Positions 1 to 8,962 are shown, counted from the first letter of the stretch. The stretch: DNA of 64,000 bases from Chitinophaga filiformis (GCF_900102545.1 NZ_FNBN01000006.1:372001-436000); one strand, 5' to 3'. A program made the numbers and translations. The notes: generated by a model from the letters alone, not told the origin.

Positions 1-1
1 T

Positions 2-166
2 AAGCGCAGCGTGTCTATCCCTATGCGTCCCGATCACGGTCACCAGATGCTGGACGACCTTCACAAAAAAACAAACCCCGGTTACAGTGCAATAGGCCGC
101 CTACGGGGCCTGGCTGAACTACGGGGCCTGGAACTGGGTATTGCACGCTCCCTCTTCAACAAATGA
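2..166 (+). CDS. uxuA: Mannonate dehydratase, C-terminal fragment
   Basis: This is the last 54 codons of a gene that begins outside the window. The reading frame is open from the first bases and ends in TGA at 164-166. The peptide contains MRPDHGHQMLDDL, TNPGYSAIGRLRG and LAELRGLELG, which I recognise as the very conserved C-terminus of UxuA. The enzyme dehydrates D-mannonate to 2-keto-3-deoxygluconate in hexuronate (glucuronate) breakdown in the cytoplasm. Metal-binding residues lie mostly upstream and cannot be checked. No terminator is evident in the 120 bases after the stop. Confidence 0.85.
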   Translation, partial: KRSVSIPMRPDHGHQMLDDLHKKTNPGYSAIGRLRGLAELRGLELGIARSLFNK

Positions 167-286
167 AAGTCCACACCTGCCGCCCACTGGCAGCTCTATA
201 AGGTTGGGATCAGGAATGAGAGGGTGAGCAGCTGGCTACAGGAACGCTGATGATATTTAATTTAATAGCTCCAAAAAAAATCAACC

Positions 287-763
287 ATGAACAGTTCACT
301 GGATGAGCAACTAGAGCAGCATCTGGCGCAACGGCAACATAGTCTTATCAGGTTATTAGGCTTGTTGAAGAAGGATATGGATTGTAGAATAACCGGGAAA
401 CTACAACACAGGGGATACAACAACTTTAAACTGGGAGACCTTGTGCTGATCATCAATATTGAGCCACAAGGGACTATTAACAACGAGCTGGCTAAAAAAG
501 CCCGTATCACCAAACAGGCTATGAGTAAAGTGGTGAAAAACCTGGAGGCGGAAGGGTACATCAGTACCTGTAAGCATGCCAGCGACAACCGGGCATCACT
601 TATTTCACTGACAGATGAGGGTAAAAAACTGATTATCTGCGCGGCCGAGAGTTTTGAGGAAATACAGCAGGAGTACACCGATATGATCGGAGAAAAGGAT
701 GCCGCTGCCCTGAAAGAGATATTAAGAAAGCTGGTATTCAACCTGCATCCACAGCAATGCTGA
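287..763 (+). CDS. MarR-family transcriptional regulator
   Basis: A 158-residue protein of usual MarR length. A winged helix-turn-helix spans about residues 35-125: the recognition segment is NNELAKKARITKQAMSKVVK, followed by the wing with the typical basic-acidic pair and SLTDEGKKL. MarR proteins are dimeric repressors or activators that often respond to small phenolic or lipophilic ligands. No divergent efflux or oxidase gene is adjacent, so the target is unknown. The start follows an A-rich stretch at 273-280; Bacteroidota seldom use a strong Shine-Dalgarno sequence. The family call is firm and the function open. Confidence 0.88.
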   Translation: MNSSLDEQLEQHLAQRQHSLIRLLGLLKKDMDCRITGKLQHRGYNNFKLGDLVLIINIEPQGTINNELAKKARITKQAMSKVVKNLEAEGYISTCKHASDNRASLISLTDEGKKLIICAAESFEEIQQEYTDMIGEKDAAALKEILRKLVFNLHPQQC

Positions 764-961
764 TCGCAGATTTTATTTTATCTCTTTTTGATATGGGCTA
801 AATTCGGGCGGCACTGTAACGTTTATACTCATTTAAGTATAAAAATGTATGGCAGCTGCCTGCCATATAAATAAGAAACTTGTATCGTAGACGAAAAAAT
901 AAAACATAACTGTTCACTTTTATATGTTCAGCCCCAGATTCCGGCACAGGCATTGTATTAT

Positions 962-969
962 TATTTTTG
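962..969 (+). promoter_or_regulatory. Candidate -7 promoter element
   Basis: TATTTTTG fits the Bacteroidota -7 consensus TAnnTTTG and lies 54 bases before the next start codon at 1024. No clear -33 TTTG is seen at the right distance. An 8-bp inverted repeat with a 6-base spacer (arms 822-829 and 836-843) lies upstream and could be an operator or the end of the MarR transcript. Confidence 0.3.
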
Positions 970-1023
970 TCTATTGACCAGTGATTTTATACTTTTAATA
1001 TCAAGTAGCAGACGTAGCAACTT

Positions 1024-2004
1024 ATGGTTTCCAGCCGGCTAATAAATAATGACGATGAATACATTGATGGTTTGCTAGACAGCTCCCCTGCCATTGTAGA
1101 CGCTATATACAAGCGCTTCGCCCGTAAGGTGAAACATATGGTGACAGGTTGGGGAGGCAATATCAAGGAAGCAGCCAATGTATTCGAAGATGTCATAATG
1201 GCGATATACGATTATGCTCATCTTCACAAATTAACCCTGACCAATCACTTCGAGCCTTTTTTCCTGTATGCCTGTCAACTGAAATGGAAGCAGGATCTCA
1301 TGCAAAAAGAGCCTGGTAAGGCCATGTCCTTCCATCCGGTAGCGCCCGCCCCCGGCCTTGACGAACAACATATCAGATACATTGAGGCAGCACTAGCTGC
1401 CCCCCACCCTCACGTCAAACACGGTGCGGACAATACCAGGGAAGAACTGGAAGAAATAATTGCTGACCAGCGTGAACGCTGGTTTCACACCAAAGATGGT
1501 CCCAATAGAAAAGTGAGCATCTACGTGATCATAACGGCAATAATAGGCGCTGGCCTTGCAGGACTATTGTTCGTTAGTCCCTGGCATAAAGACATCTACC
1601 GCCAGTTCTCAGGAACGGAGATGGTGCATGCCAATCATAAAGCAACAGAAAAGGATACCGCATTACTTATGCATCAGGCAGCAGCAGCCTTCAATCATGG
1701 TCATTTCAATAAAGCGATAGGTCTACTTAATCAGATTATAGTTAGGGACTCCTTAAATACAACAGCCCGTTACTACAGGGGAGTCAGCCTTGTAGACGAG
1801 GGTAATCTTGCAGAAGCGCGTAAAGATCTTGAGACGGTTTTCAACAGTCATTCACCACACCGCTATGACGCCGCTTTTTATATGGCATTAAGTTATATCC
1901 GTGAAAGAGATAAGCAACAATGCCTGGAATGGGTGCTTAAAATTCCGGAGAATGCGCCCATATACTGGAAAGCGGCAAGACTCAAAGAGGAACTGTCTTA
2001 CTAG
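1024..2004 (+). CDS. Sigma-70 region-2-like / transmembrane / TPR protein
   Basis: A 326-residue protein with three visible parts. Residues about 10-95 resemble region 2 of an ECF sigma factor: an acidic start, helices around IYKRFARKVKHMV, then ANVFEDVIMAIYDY, which matches the usual 'D.FQ..F..LY' pattern, and a basic aromatic stretch. No region-4 helix-turn-helix follows. Residues about 164-185 form one hydrophobic membrane helix flanked by basic residues. Residues about 212-300 look like two or three TPR units (FNHGHFNKAIGLLNQII, YYRGVSLVDEGNLAEARKDL). I infer a membrane-anchored protein whose sigma-like part faces the cytoplasm and whose TPR part faces the periplasm. It may be a signalling or scaffold protein rather than a true sigma factor. 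Its 3' end lies one base from the convergent small gene. Confidence 0.6.
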   Translation: MVSSRLINNDDEYIDGLLDSSPAIVDAIYKRFARKVKHMVTGWGGNIKEAANVFEDVIMAIYDYAHLHKLTLTNHFEPFFLYACQLKWKQDLMQKEPGKAMSFHPVAPAPGLDEQHIRYIEAALAAPHPHVKHGADNTREELEEIIADQRERWFHTKDGPNRKVSIYVIITAIIGAGLAGLLFVSPWHKDIYRQFSGTEMVHANHKATEKDTALLMHQAAAAFNHGHFNKAIGLLNQIIVRDSLNTTARYYRGVSLVDEGNLAEARKDLETVFNSHSPHRYDAAFYMALSYIRERDKQQCLEWVLKIPENAPIYWKAARLKEELSY

Positions 2005-2005
2005 A

Positions 2006-2242
2006 TCAGTTCAGGTGGATCATGTGCTTGCTGAAGTGGATAATACTTTCTACTTCACCTTTGATCAATTCGTAAATCTTAACATTGTCCTTCTTGATCA
2101 TAATGAGTTGTTGCAGAACGAGGTAGTAGGTTTCTCCGCCGTGGCCACTCATCTGGGCCCTTAAAATCTCTTTTTTGACTTCTTCAAAACCAACAGCTCC
2201 CAGCTTTTGGTAGATTACGTTTAGTTCTTCAATCCATTTCAT
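2006..2242 (-). CDS. Small hypothetical protein, 78 aa
   Basis: A small helical protein that I do not recognise. It is rich in Lys, Glu and Ile, has no signal peptide or membrane segment, and carries a Gly-rich turn (MSGHGGE) in the middle. Codon use looks normal for coding DNA. The gene faces the sigma-like/TPR gene with only one base between their stop codons, and its upstream side shares a 160-base intergenic region with the AraC gene. It could be a small regulator or antitoxin-like protein, but nothing in the sequence proves that. Confidence 0.55.
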   Translation of the reverse strand: MKWIEELNVIYQKLGAVGFEEVKKEILRAQMSGHGGETYYLVLQQLIMIKKDNVKIYELIKGEVESIIHFSKHMIHLN

Positions 2243-2352
2243 AGGTTATGTGTTTTTGCATAGGCATATAAATTTATTCATAATATAATTAATAAACAAG
2301 GGGTTGGAGATATTTTTTTTGTTGTGTCACCCATACAATTTATCCCTTTTTC

Positions 2353-2395
2353 ATTCGTCTACATTCTGGAAACAATTCGTCCAAATTCTGGAAAC
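2353..2395 (+). promoter_or_regulatory. Direct repeat, probable AraC-type operator
   Basis: Two 21-base near-identical direct repeats (2353-2373 and 2375-2395; 19 of 21 bases the same) share ATTCGTC and ATTCTGGAAAC. They lie 22 bases apart from start to start, about two helical turns. AraC proteins bind direct repeats of this spacing with two HTH motifs. The repeat ends 9 bases before the chosen AraC start at 2405, which suggests autoregulation. Confidence 0.5.
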
Positions 2396-2404
2396 TATTT
2401 CATC

Positions 2405-3265
2405 ATGTCTGCTCCCGTCCCTTTGATCACCTCTCATGAGCTGGGAAATATTTCTCCGGCAGGTGTTCCTTTCTATATAGAAAAGCTCTCTTCAACTACG
2501 GTGAAAGATGAAAGAATGTTGCATCTGCACCGCCATGATTTTTATGTGCTTGGTCTGTGCCTCGAAGGCGCCACCACACATATGCTGGACTTTAAGCAGG
2601 TTACCATTAAGGCGGGAGAAATGTTGCTGCTCATTCCCGGACAGGTTCATCAGGCTATGGATATTGAAGGCTATGGCGTGAATGGCTACATGATCGCATT
2701 TAATGCCGACTTTCTGCTGCCTATTCAAACCGCGTTGCCGAATTATCCGGTGGGCCCCGTTCAGCTTCCCGCGGCAGATCTGCAACAGGCCTTGCTGATA
2801 TTTAGTCAGCTGCAAAAAGAATATATAGAGCGCTCACCACAATTTGTGGCAATGTTACAGCATTACATGGCCCTGCTGATCATGCTCTTCCATCGTCATA
2901 CTGCTCCTTATACACAAACGGGGCCACCGCTTCTCAGGCGCTATAAGGAATTACTGGCCACACATTTCAATGAATGGACAAAACCAGCCCAGTATGCCAG
3001 CGCCATGCACATCTCTGCCGATCATCTCAATGAAGTGATAAAACAACATACCGGACAAACACTTTCTGCACACATCAGTGAGCGGCGCATACTGGAAGCC
3101 AAGCGGCTTCTTTTACATGCAAAAGAGAGCATCAAAGAGATTGCCTGGCATCTGCAGTTCAATGAAGTATCTTATTTCAACCGCTTCTTCAAACAACATA
3201 CTGGCTTTACGCCCGCGGCCTTCAGGGAGAAAGCCCGGGAAAAGTATCTATCTGACCCGGAATAG
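2405..3265 (+). CDS. AraC-family transcriptional regulator with cupin sensor
   Basis: A 286-residue regulator. The N-terminal half (about residues 20-140) is a cupin-like ligand pocket (LHRHDFYVLGLCLEG, AGEMLLLIPGQVHQA). The C-terminal 100 residues hold the double helix-turn-helix: HISADHLNEVIKQHTGQ and then IKEIAWHLQFNEVSYFNRFF with the family signature FKQHTGFTPAAFR. A GTG at 2324 would extend the protein by 27 residues, but that would place coding over the direct repeat at 2353-2395 and lacks homology, so I chose ATG 2405. A siderophore-interacting flavoprotein follows 42 bases downstream, and such AraC/SIP pairs are common in Bacteroidota. The regulator may respond to iron chelates or to a substrate of its partner. 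Confidence 0.88.
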   Translation: MSAPVPLITSHELGNISPAGVPFYIEKLSSTTVKDERMLHLHRHDFYVLGLCLEGATTHMLDFKQVTIKAGEMLLLIPGQVHQAMDIEGYGVNGYMIAFNADFLLPIQTALPNYPVGPVQLPAADLQQALLIFSQLQKEYIERSPQFVAMLQHYMALLIMLFHRHTAPYTQTGPPLLRRYKELLATHFNEWTKPAQYASAMHISADHLNEVIKQHTGQTLSAHISERRILEAKRLLLHAKESIKEIAWHLQFNEVSYFNRFFKQHTGFTPAAFREKAREKYLSDPE

Positions 3266-3292
3266 TATAAATACACGCCTTAACGGCTCCTT

Positions 3293-3300
3293 TAGCTTTG
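3293..3300 (+). promoter_or_regulatory. Candidate -7 promoter element for the SIP gene
   Basis: TAGCTTTG is an exact TAnnTTTG match ending 7 bases before the start codon at 3308. A transcript from here would be nearly leaderless. No matching -33 TTTG is clear, so the gene may also be read from the AraC promoter. Confidence 0.35.
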
Positions 3301-3307
3301 CATTACT

Positions 3308-3967
3308 ATGTCATACCTGAAAGAAAAAGCCACGGCATTCCTGATGTCGCGGATAGGAAAACCTGCGCATGTAATTGCCGCGGAATATATTACAGACAGT
3401 CTGCTTGCCATCACACTACATATGCCTGAATTTGTGAAATGGCGCAGCTGTCAGCACCTGAAATTTGAAACGGAGAAATCCCACTTCCGTGACTATACGC
3501 TGGCGCAATGGGCTGAATCCAGCAAACAGGGCACCCTGCTCATAGATGTTGGTCATAAAGGCCCTGGTAGTAACTGGGCGAGGCAACTGCAACCAGGACA
3601 ATCCCTGGTGTATGCCGGTCCGGGAGGAGGTTTTCATCAGCCTACAAATGCGCCTCACCTGGTCTGTATAGGTGATGCCAGCGCTATCGGGCAGTTTACC
3701 TCTTTATACCACAGAACAGAGTCCTCGCAGCAATTGCATGCACTTATCTGTCATCAACAGGCATTGCCTGCTACAATACTGGAGATGCCGGTTATTACCA
3801 CATATGGGCATGTTGCAGGTATTGAACGCTGGTTGCTGCAGCAGCCCCTTCCCATGCATGATACAACATTCTATACTGCGGGGAATATCCCTCTGGTTGT
3901 GCAGATAAAAAAACTGCTTAAACGGTTGGGAGCGCAACAGGTAAAGGCTCAGGGGTTCTGGGAATAA
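3308..3967 (+). CDS. Siderophore-interacting protein (FAD-dependent ferric-siderophore reductase family)
   Basis: A 219-residue flavoprotein. Residues about 15-115 form the FAD-binding beta barrel with RDYTLAQW, a variant of the RxYTxR flavin motif, and a GPGSNWA segment. Residues about 118-219 form the NAD(P)H-binding half, opening with CIGDASAIG and ending in an AGNIPLVVQIKKLL helix. Family members reduce ferric siderophores in the cytoplasm to release iron. The protein is a little shorter than ViuB/YqjH (about 250 residues). The second Arg of the flavin motif is replaced by Ala (YTLA), so cofactor preference may differ. It is probably co-regulated with the preceding AraC gene. Confidence 0.78.
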   Translation: MSYLKEKATAFLMSRIGKPAHVIAAEYITDSLLAITLHMPEFVKWRSCQHLKFETEKSHFRDYTLAQWAESSKQGTLLIDVGHKGPGSNWARQLQPGQSLVYAGPGGGFHQPTNAPHLVCIGDASAIGQFTSLYHRTESSQQLHALICHQQALPATILEMPVITTYGHVAGIERWLLQQPLPMHDTTFYTAGNIPLVVQIKKLLKRLGAQQVKAQGFWE

Positions 3968-3992
3968 AAAACGCCCCGTAGAAAACGGGGCG
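3966..3992 (-). terminator. Intrinsic terminator, SusCD pair 1
   Basis: An 8-bp GC-rich stem (3972-3979 with 3985-3992) and a short loop. On the minus strand it is followed by a run of six T (complement of 3966-3971), so it suits the end of the SusC/SusD transcript. The plus-strand side has only a weak T tract, so it may act in both directions between the convergent genes. Confidence 0.75.
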
Positions 3993-4012
3993 CCTCTTTA
4001 TAGCCGAATTAA

Positions 4013-5533
4013 TCAATTATACCCATCGTTCTGCTTCAGGTTACCACCTCCCAGGTCAATCTGACGCTGTGGAATCGGGAACACCTTATTCTTACCCGCA
4101 AATGTTTTGCCATGAGCAGCAAAAGCTGCGGCTGCCCGTCCGGGCGACAGTGCGTCCTGTCTGATCAGGTCAAAGAAGCGGTCATGCTCCATGCCCAGTT
4201 CCACTCTCCTTTCATGCCAGATGGATTCTCTGGTTACACTTGCAACAGGTCCCAGCCCGGCACGTGGATGTAATGCATTGATATCAGTTATCGCTGCACC
4301 CGGATTACCTAGAGCCAATGCTGCTTCTGCATGGATCAGCAGGATTTCGCCATAGCGCAATATGCGCAGATTCTTCGGCAGGCGTCCCCTGTTACCACAG
4401 TTTGACTCGGCAGTCTGGCTGTGATAAGACTTGTAATTATAACGGGGGTTCTCCACGCTGTCCCGGCTCGGTATGCGGAAACCATCCCAGAGGAAAGTAC
4501 CGTTTGGATTGATGAAAATGATGGTAGCCGCCTCTCTGAGATCGCCATCGTCATACTCATCCAGCAGACTCTGGGAAGGGGTACCAAATCCCCAGCCAAG
4601 GTCAGCCCATCCAAACTTACCTCCGGCACGGGGAGCCTGGCATTCTGCATAGTTGGCGATAGCCGCTTCGCAGGCTGAATTGATGCCTGTCTGTACTTCA
4701 AACAGGGACTCTTTACTATTGGCCCCGGCTTCCCGCCAGATCTGGAAATAATTATCCAACAGGCCATAAGCGCCCACTTTCTGGGTGATGATGGAATCAG
4801 TGAGGCTGAATGCCCGCGCCCAGTTCTGTCGGTACAACATCACCTTAGCCAGCATACCGGCGGCAGCGCCTTTTGAGACCCTGCCATCGGCAGAACCGGC
4901 AGCGCCTTTAGTAGCGACATTTGCCAATGCAAACTCAAGATCTTCTATGATCAACGCATAGATATCATCTACACTTGCCTTGGTCTGAAAAGCTGCGCTA
5001 CCCGCCTCCTGTGGTGTGATCACCCTGTCTATTTTAGGCACACCGCCAAAGAAGCGCACAAGATCAAAATAGAAATAGGCACGCAGGAAACGCACCTCTC
5101 CCATCAGCTGGTTTTTCATTGTCGCATCCAGCGTACTGGCATTGAGGGAAGCCAGGGCCTGATTGGCGCGTGATACTCCCAGGAAGAAAAGCCGCCAGAT
5201 ACTATTCAGGGTATTGACAGAAGCATCCATTGTCAGGTTGTCCAGGGCGCCGGAATTAGGCGTATCATCGCCGGTACTACTACCCTTATCTGCATCATCA
5301 GAGGCGATATTGGTCATTTGCACAAAAGCAAAGCCATGCATATCGCCTTCCCACATGGTATTATACACACCCACTACCAGTTTCTGGGCAGTGGCAGGGT
5401 CCAGGGCGGAAGCTTCCTGGTCCAGCTGTCCCTGAGGTTTTACATCCAGGTAGTTGCTGCAGGATGTGATGCCACTTAATAGTGCCGTCATGAGGCAGCA
5501 CCAGATCGTTTTATGTTTATTTAAAAGGTTCAT
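4013..5533 (-). CDS. SusD/RagB-family nutrient-binding lipoprotein
   Basis: A 506-residue surface lipoprotein that lids the partner SusC transporter. The signal peptide ends in a lipobox (LLSGITSC, Cys25), followed by the family start NYLDVKPQGQLDQE. TPR-like helices carry the conserved RFLRAYFYFDLVRFFGGVP. The C-terminal part has ILRYGEILLIHAEAALALG and ERRVELGMEHDRFFDLIR, both hallmarks of SusD. It lies 11 bases downstream of susC and ends at a terminator. No glycosidase is adjacent, so the ligand cannot be read from context. Confidence 0.93.
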   Translation of the reverse strand: MNLLNKHKTIWCCLMTALLSGITSCSNYLDVKPQGQLDQEASALDPATAQKLVVGVYNTMWEGDMHGFAFVQMTNIASDDADKGSSTGDDTPNSGALDNLTMDASVNTLNSIWRLFFLGVSRANQALASLNASTLDATMKNQLMGEVRFLRAYFYFDLVRFFGGVPKIDRVITPQEAGSAAFQTKASVDDIYALIIEDLEFALANVATKGAAGSADGRVSKGAAAGMLAKVMLYRQNWARAFSLTDSIITQKVGAYGLLDNYFQIWREAGANSKESLFEVQTGINSACEAAIANYAECQAPRAGGKFGWADLGWGFGTPSQSLLDEYDDGDLREAATIIFINPNGTFLWDGFRIPSRDSVENPRYNYKSYHSQTAESNCGNRGRLPKNLRILRYGEILLIHAEAALALGNPGAAITDINALHPRAGLGPVASVTRESIWHERRVELGMEHDRFFDLIRQDALSPGRAAAAFAAHGKTFAGKNKVFPIPQRQIDLGGGNLKQNDGYN

Positions 5534-5544
5534 AGTTTTCCGTT

Positions 5545-8500
5545 TTAAAATGTGACATTAACACCCAGCGCAAAAGTGCGGGTGGTGGGATAAGCGTTCA
5601 GTTCAATACCAGCATCCAGGATACCGCTTTTGTTGTTGGTAGCATTCGCATCGTCAATAGTACCACCTGGCAATTCCGGGCTGAAGCCACTGAATTTCTT
5701 CAACGTGAAAAGGTTCTGTGAAGTAGCATAAACGCGGAAGCTGCTGATCCCGATGGATTTCATTGCTTTGGAAGGGAAGGTATATCCCAGCATCAGGTTG
5801 TTGAGACGCAGATAAGTACCTGATTCCACGAAATAGGTGGAAGCAGGCGTATTAGACATAATCAGCCGCGGATCGGTAGATGAGGGCCGGTCGGCCTTCC
5901 AGCGTTTCTCCGCATACTTCGCCTCTATATTATCTGCGGGATCAAAACGGAAAGCTTTTTTACCGTTATAGATCTTGTTACCTGCGTTGCCATAGAAGTT
6001 GGCGCTGAGATCAAATCCTTTATAATTAAGCCCCAGGTTAAACCCAAAGAAACATTTAGGCTGGAAGGAACCCGCATAGATTTTATCGTTGTCATCAATA
6101 TCGCCGTCATCATCCACATCCCTGTATTTCAGATCGCCGGGGGCAGCACCTGGCTGTAACACATTGCCGTTTTTGCCTTTATAGTTATCTATTTCCGCCT
6201 GGTCCCGGAATACGCCAATAGCGTCTCTTACATAGAAACTACCTACAGGATGCCCATTGTCTGTACGGGTTACAAAACTCTGTTGACCAACATTCCCACC
6301 GAGCAGCGCCTGTCCGCCGTTAAGGCCAGTCAGCTCGTTGGTGTTAAAGGTGATATTACCGCCTATATTATAACTCAGGTCGTCGGTGATCTTATCCTTC
6401 CAGTTCAGGGAGATCTCCCAACCCTGGTTCTTAAAAGAGGCTGCATTGGTGATGTAGGAGTTGTCCTGGTCACCCAGGATAGCGGGAGTGTTTACGATCA
6501 CTAACGCGTCTGTTGTTTTTTTACTGTAGTAGTCCACCTCGCCGCTCAATCTGTTCTTCAGCAGGGCGAATTCAAGGCCGACATCATATTGGGTGGTAGC
6601 CTCCCATTTCAGGAAAGGATCTTTGATCTCTTTCAGCGCACCGCCGATGCTGACGTTACCGCCAAAGACATAAGGAGCGTCTACACTGGTCACCGCTATA
6701 TAAGCGTTGGTGGGAATATTGTCGTTACCCAGTTTACCCCAGCTGCCACGCAGTTTCAGGAAGTCAAAAACGCCTTTGTCTTTCATGAAACTTTCCTCAG
6801 AGATCACCCAGCCCAGCCCTACTGTCGGGAAATATCCCCAGCGGTCGCTGAACTTTGAGCTACCATCTGCACGAATGGAGGCGCTCAGCAGGTAGCGGCC
6901 ATCATACCCGTAGTTGATACGTCCTACGAACGACTGACGGGCATATTTATCACCTACGTTCGCAATGGTCGACTGTACATTCGGATCTCCCAGATCGAGG
7001 TACCATAGGTATTCGCTTTCCGGTACATTGATACGTACTCCTTTCAGAGAGGTACTGTAGAAGCCTTCTGTTACGGAACCAGCCAGTACGGTGAGGGAGT
7101 GTTTGTCGAAGGTCTTGTCAAAAGTGATGGTATTATCCCAGATCCAGCCCTGTGAGCGATATTCTTCGCGGGTCAGGCGGCTGTTCTGATTTTGCTGGTT
7201 ACCACCGGCCACCAGAAAGGTCTTGTCGTCATTAAAGTACTGGTAAGCGTAAATGCGGTCATTGCCGTATTTCAGGTCAGCATTAAAGCCTGAGCGAAGT
7301 TTCAGGAAGCGGAACGGGGAATATTCCAGGGCCACATTACCCTGCAAACGGTTTTCCTGGCGTCCGTCATTTCGTTTATTTATCGACAGCAAAGGGTTAC
7401 CCACGTTGGCCCAGCCGGAGGTGTTACCATACCGGCCCCCTTCCATTGCCTTGATGATAGGAGCTGCTCTGTATACGTTGCGGTAGGTATCTCCCAGTTC
7501 TACATCGCGGGAAGTAGCCCGGGAATAGGATAGCTGGGCAGTGAAACGCAGCTCATCGGTAATATTGACTTCATTGTTAGCTCTGAAGGTGAACCGTTTG
7601 AAGTTGTTGGTAGTGATAATACCGTCTTCCTGTATATAGCCGCCACTCAGGTAATAGGTGCTTTTCTCGGAACCACCTGACACAGAGATGTTGTGGTTCA
7701 TCTGGAAAGCCTTTCTGAGCACCTCATCATACCAGTTGGTGGTACCGTTGAATACGTAAGGATTGTTTATAGGGTCTTTACCTGGCGAAGCCTCGGCGAG
7801 GTAGTCGATATACTGGTCACGGCTGGCCATTTTAACCAGATTGGAGGCCTCCCGGAAACCAACGTTCGCATCATATCTTACCTGTGCGGCGCCGGCCTTC
7901 CCTTTACGGGTAGTAATGATGATAACACCATTGGCAGCACGCACACCATAGATAGCGGCGGAGGCATCTTTCAGTACATCCATGGTTAAGATGTCGGCAG
8001 TGGCAATGTTGCGGATATCATCCGTCAGAACCCCGTCTACCACGTACAAGGGGTTAGCGCCCGCCAATACGGAACCAGTACCGCGTACCCTGATCTGTGG
8101 CTGGGAGTTCGGTTGTCCGGAAGAGATGACCTGGACGCCGGCTATACGGCCCTGGGCCGCCTGTGTAACTGTCTGTACGGGCTGGGTCAACAGATCCTCT
8201 CCTTTGACGGAGGAAATAGACCCTGTCAGATCTTTTTTACGCTGAGTGCCGTATCCGACCACGACCACCTGTTCCAGCTGACTTTCTGAAGATTGCAGGA
8301 TGATGTTCATGGGGGATGCTCCCGCCTTTACTTCCTGGCTTATATAACCGAGATATGAAAAGATGAGAGTATCTTTTCCTGCCGGCAGATTGATGGTGAA
8401 AGCGCCATCCGGACCAGAGGTAGTCCCTACGCTGGTACCTTTGACACGGACGGTCACTCCTATGAGACCAACTCCGTTATTATCCTTTACTGTCCCTCTT

Positions 8501-8652
8501 ACAGGTCCTTCCTGTTCTGCCGGTCTACTGTTATGGGTAGAGGCGACCGTTCCCTCTGCCGGGTTAGATGCCTGCTGTGCCACAGCCGGAAAGGCCATAA
8601 GCAGGGCCAATAGCAGCAGGGCACCGGCTTTGTTTGTACCATTAATTCTCAT
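5545..8652 (-). CDS. SusC/RagA-family TonB-dependent outer-membrane transporter
   Basis: A 1035-residue receptor. A signal peptide (to about residue 26, AVAQ) is followed by a carboxypeptidase-regulatory-like domain (about residues 50-120, VRGTVKDNNGVGLIGVTVRV). A TonB-contact region comes next, then the plug with the SusC signature VVVGYGTQRKKDLTGS, and then a 22-stranded barrel to the C-terminal Phe. It imports oligomers across the outer membrane with TonB energy. It is first in a two-gene operon with susD. A 310-base upstream region separates it from the LuxR-type gene and carries a small palindrome. Confidence 0.95.
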   Translation of the reverse strand: MRINGTNKAGALLLLALLMAFPAVAQQASNPAEGTVASTHNSRPAEQEGPVRGTVKDNNGVGLIGVTVRVKGTSVGTTSGPDGAFTINLPAGKDTLIFSYLGYISQEVKAGASPMNIILQSSESQLEQVVVVGYGTQRKKDLTGSISSVKGEDLLTQPVQTVTQAAQGRIAGVQVISSGQPNSQPQIRVRGTGSVLAGANPLYVVDGVLTDDIRNIATADILTMDVLKDASAAIYGVRAANGVIIITTRKGKAGAAQVRYDANVGFREASNLVKMASRDQYIDYLAEASPGKDPINNPYVFNGTTNWYDEVLRKAFQMNHNISVSGGSEKSTYYLSGGYIQEDGIITTNNFKRFTFRANNEVNITDELRFTAQLSYSRATSRDVELGDTYRNVYRAAPIIKAMEGGRYGNTSGWANVGNPLLSINKRNDGRQENRLQGNVALEYSPFRFLKLRSGFNADLKYGNDRIYAYQYFNDDKTFLVAGGNQQNQNSRLTREEYRSQGWIWDNTITFDKTFDKHSLTVLAGSVTEGFYSTSLKGVRINVPESEYLWYLDLGDPNVQSTIANVGDKYARQSFVGRINYGYDGRYLLSASIRADGSSKFSDRWGYFPTVGLGWVISEESFMKDKGVFDFLKLRGSWGKLGNDNIPTNAYIAVTSVDAPYVFGGNVSIGGALKEIKDPFLKWEATTQYDVGLEFALLKNRLSGEVDYYSKKTTDALVIVNTPAILGDQDNSYITNAASFKNQGWEISLNWKDKITDDLSYNIGGNITFNTNELTGLNGGQALLGGNVGQQSFVTRTDNGHPVGSFYVRDAIGVFRDQAEIDNYKGKNGNVLQPGAAPGDLKYRDVDDDGDIDDNDKIYAGSFQPKCFFGFNLGLNYKGFDLSANFYGNAGNKIYNGKKAFRFDPADNIEAKYAEKRWKADRPSSTDPRLIMSNTPASTYFVESGTYLRLNNLMLGYTFPSKAMKSIGISSFRVYATSQNLFTLKKFSGFSPELPGGTIDDANATNNKSGILDAGIELNAYPTTRTFALGVNVTF

Positions 8653-8729
8653 AACGATGATTTTTGTTGCTTGGGTTTGATCAATTACTATGCTGACCGT
8701 CGATAGTTAAGTATTTAATAGTTCGTAAG

Positions 8730-8741
8730 TTCACTAGTGAA
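8730..8741. promoter_or_regulatory. Palindrome upstream of susC 1
   Basis: TTCACTAGTGAA is a perfect 12-base palindrome 78 bases before the SusC start, the usual place for an operator. The rest of the 310-base gap (8653-8962) shows no gene and no clear promoter match. The regulator is not identified; the LuxR-type protein next door is one candidate. Confidence 0.3.
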
Positions 8742-8962
8742 ATATGACAGTTTAAAAAGTGAAGAAAGAGGCACGGGTAAACGGACAAGCGACCGCTGTA
8801 CAATACATGGATTATTATGCTACGGGTACTGCGGGTTAGTACAAGCTCTCAAATGACACGGGTGACAAGCAGCTGCAGACAACCAGGTCTGGTCGAAAAT
8901 AGCATGTTCCAGTTAGATAACAAAACAGGGAATAAAAAGTTATGGATGGGGAATGGACAGGC

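Noticed and set aside
262..741. 159-codon minus-strand frame opposite the MarR gene
   Set aside because: It mirrors the marR coding strand, has no family similarity and is best explained as an antisense shadow.
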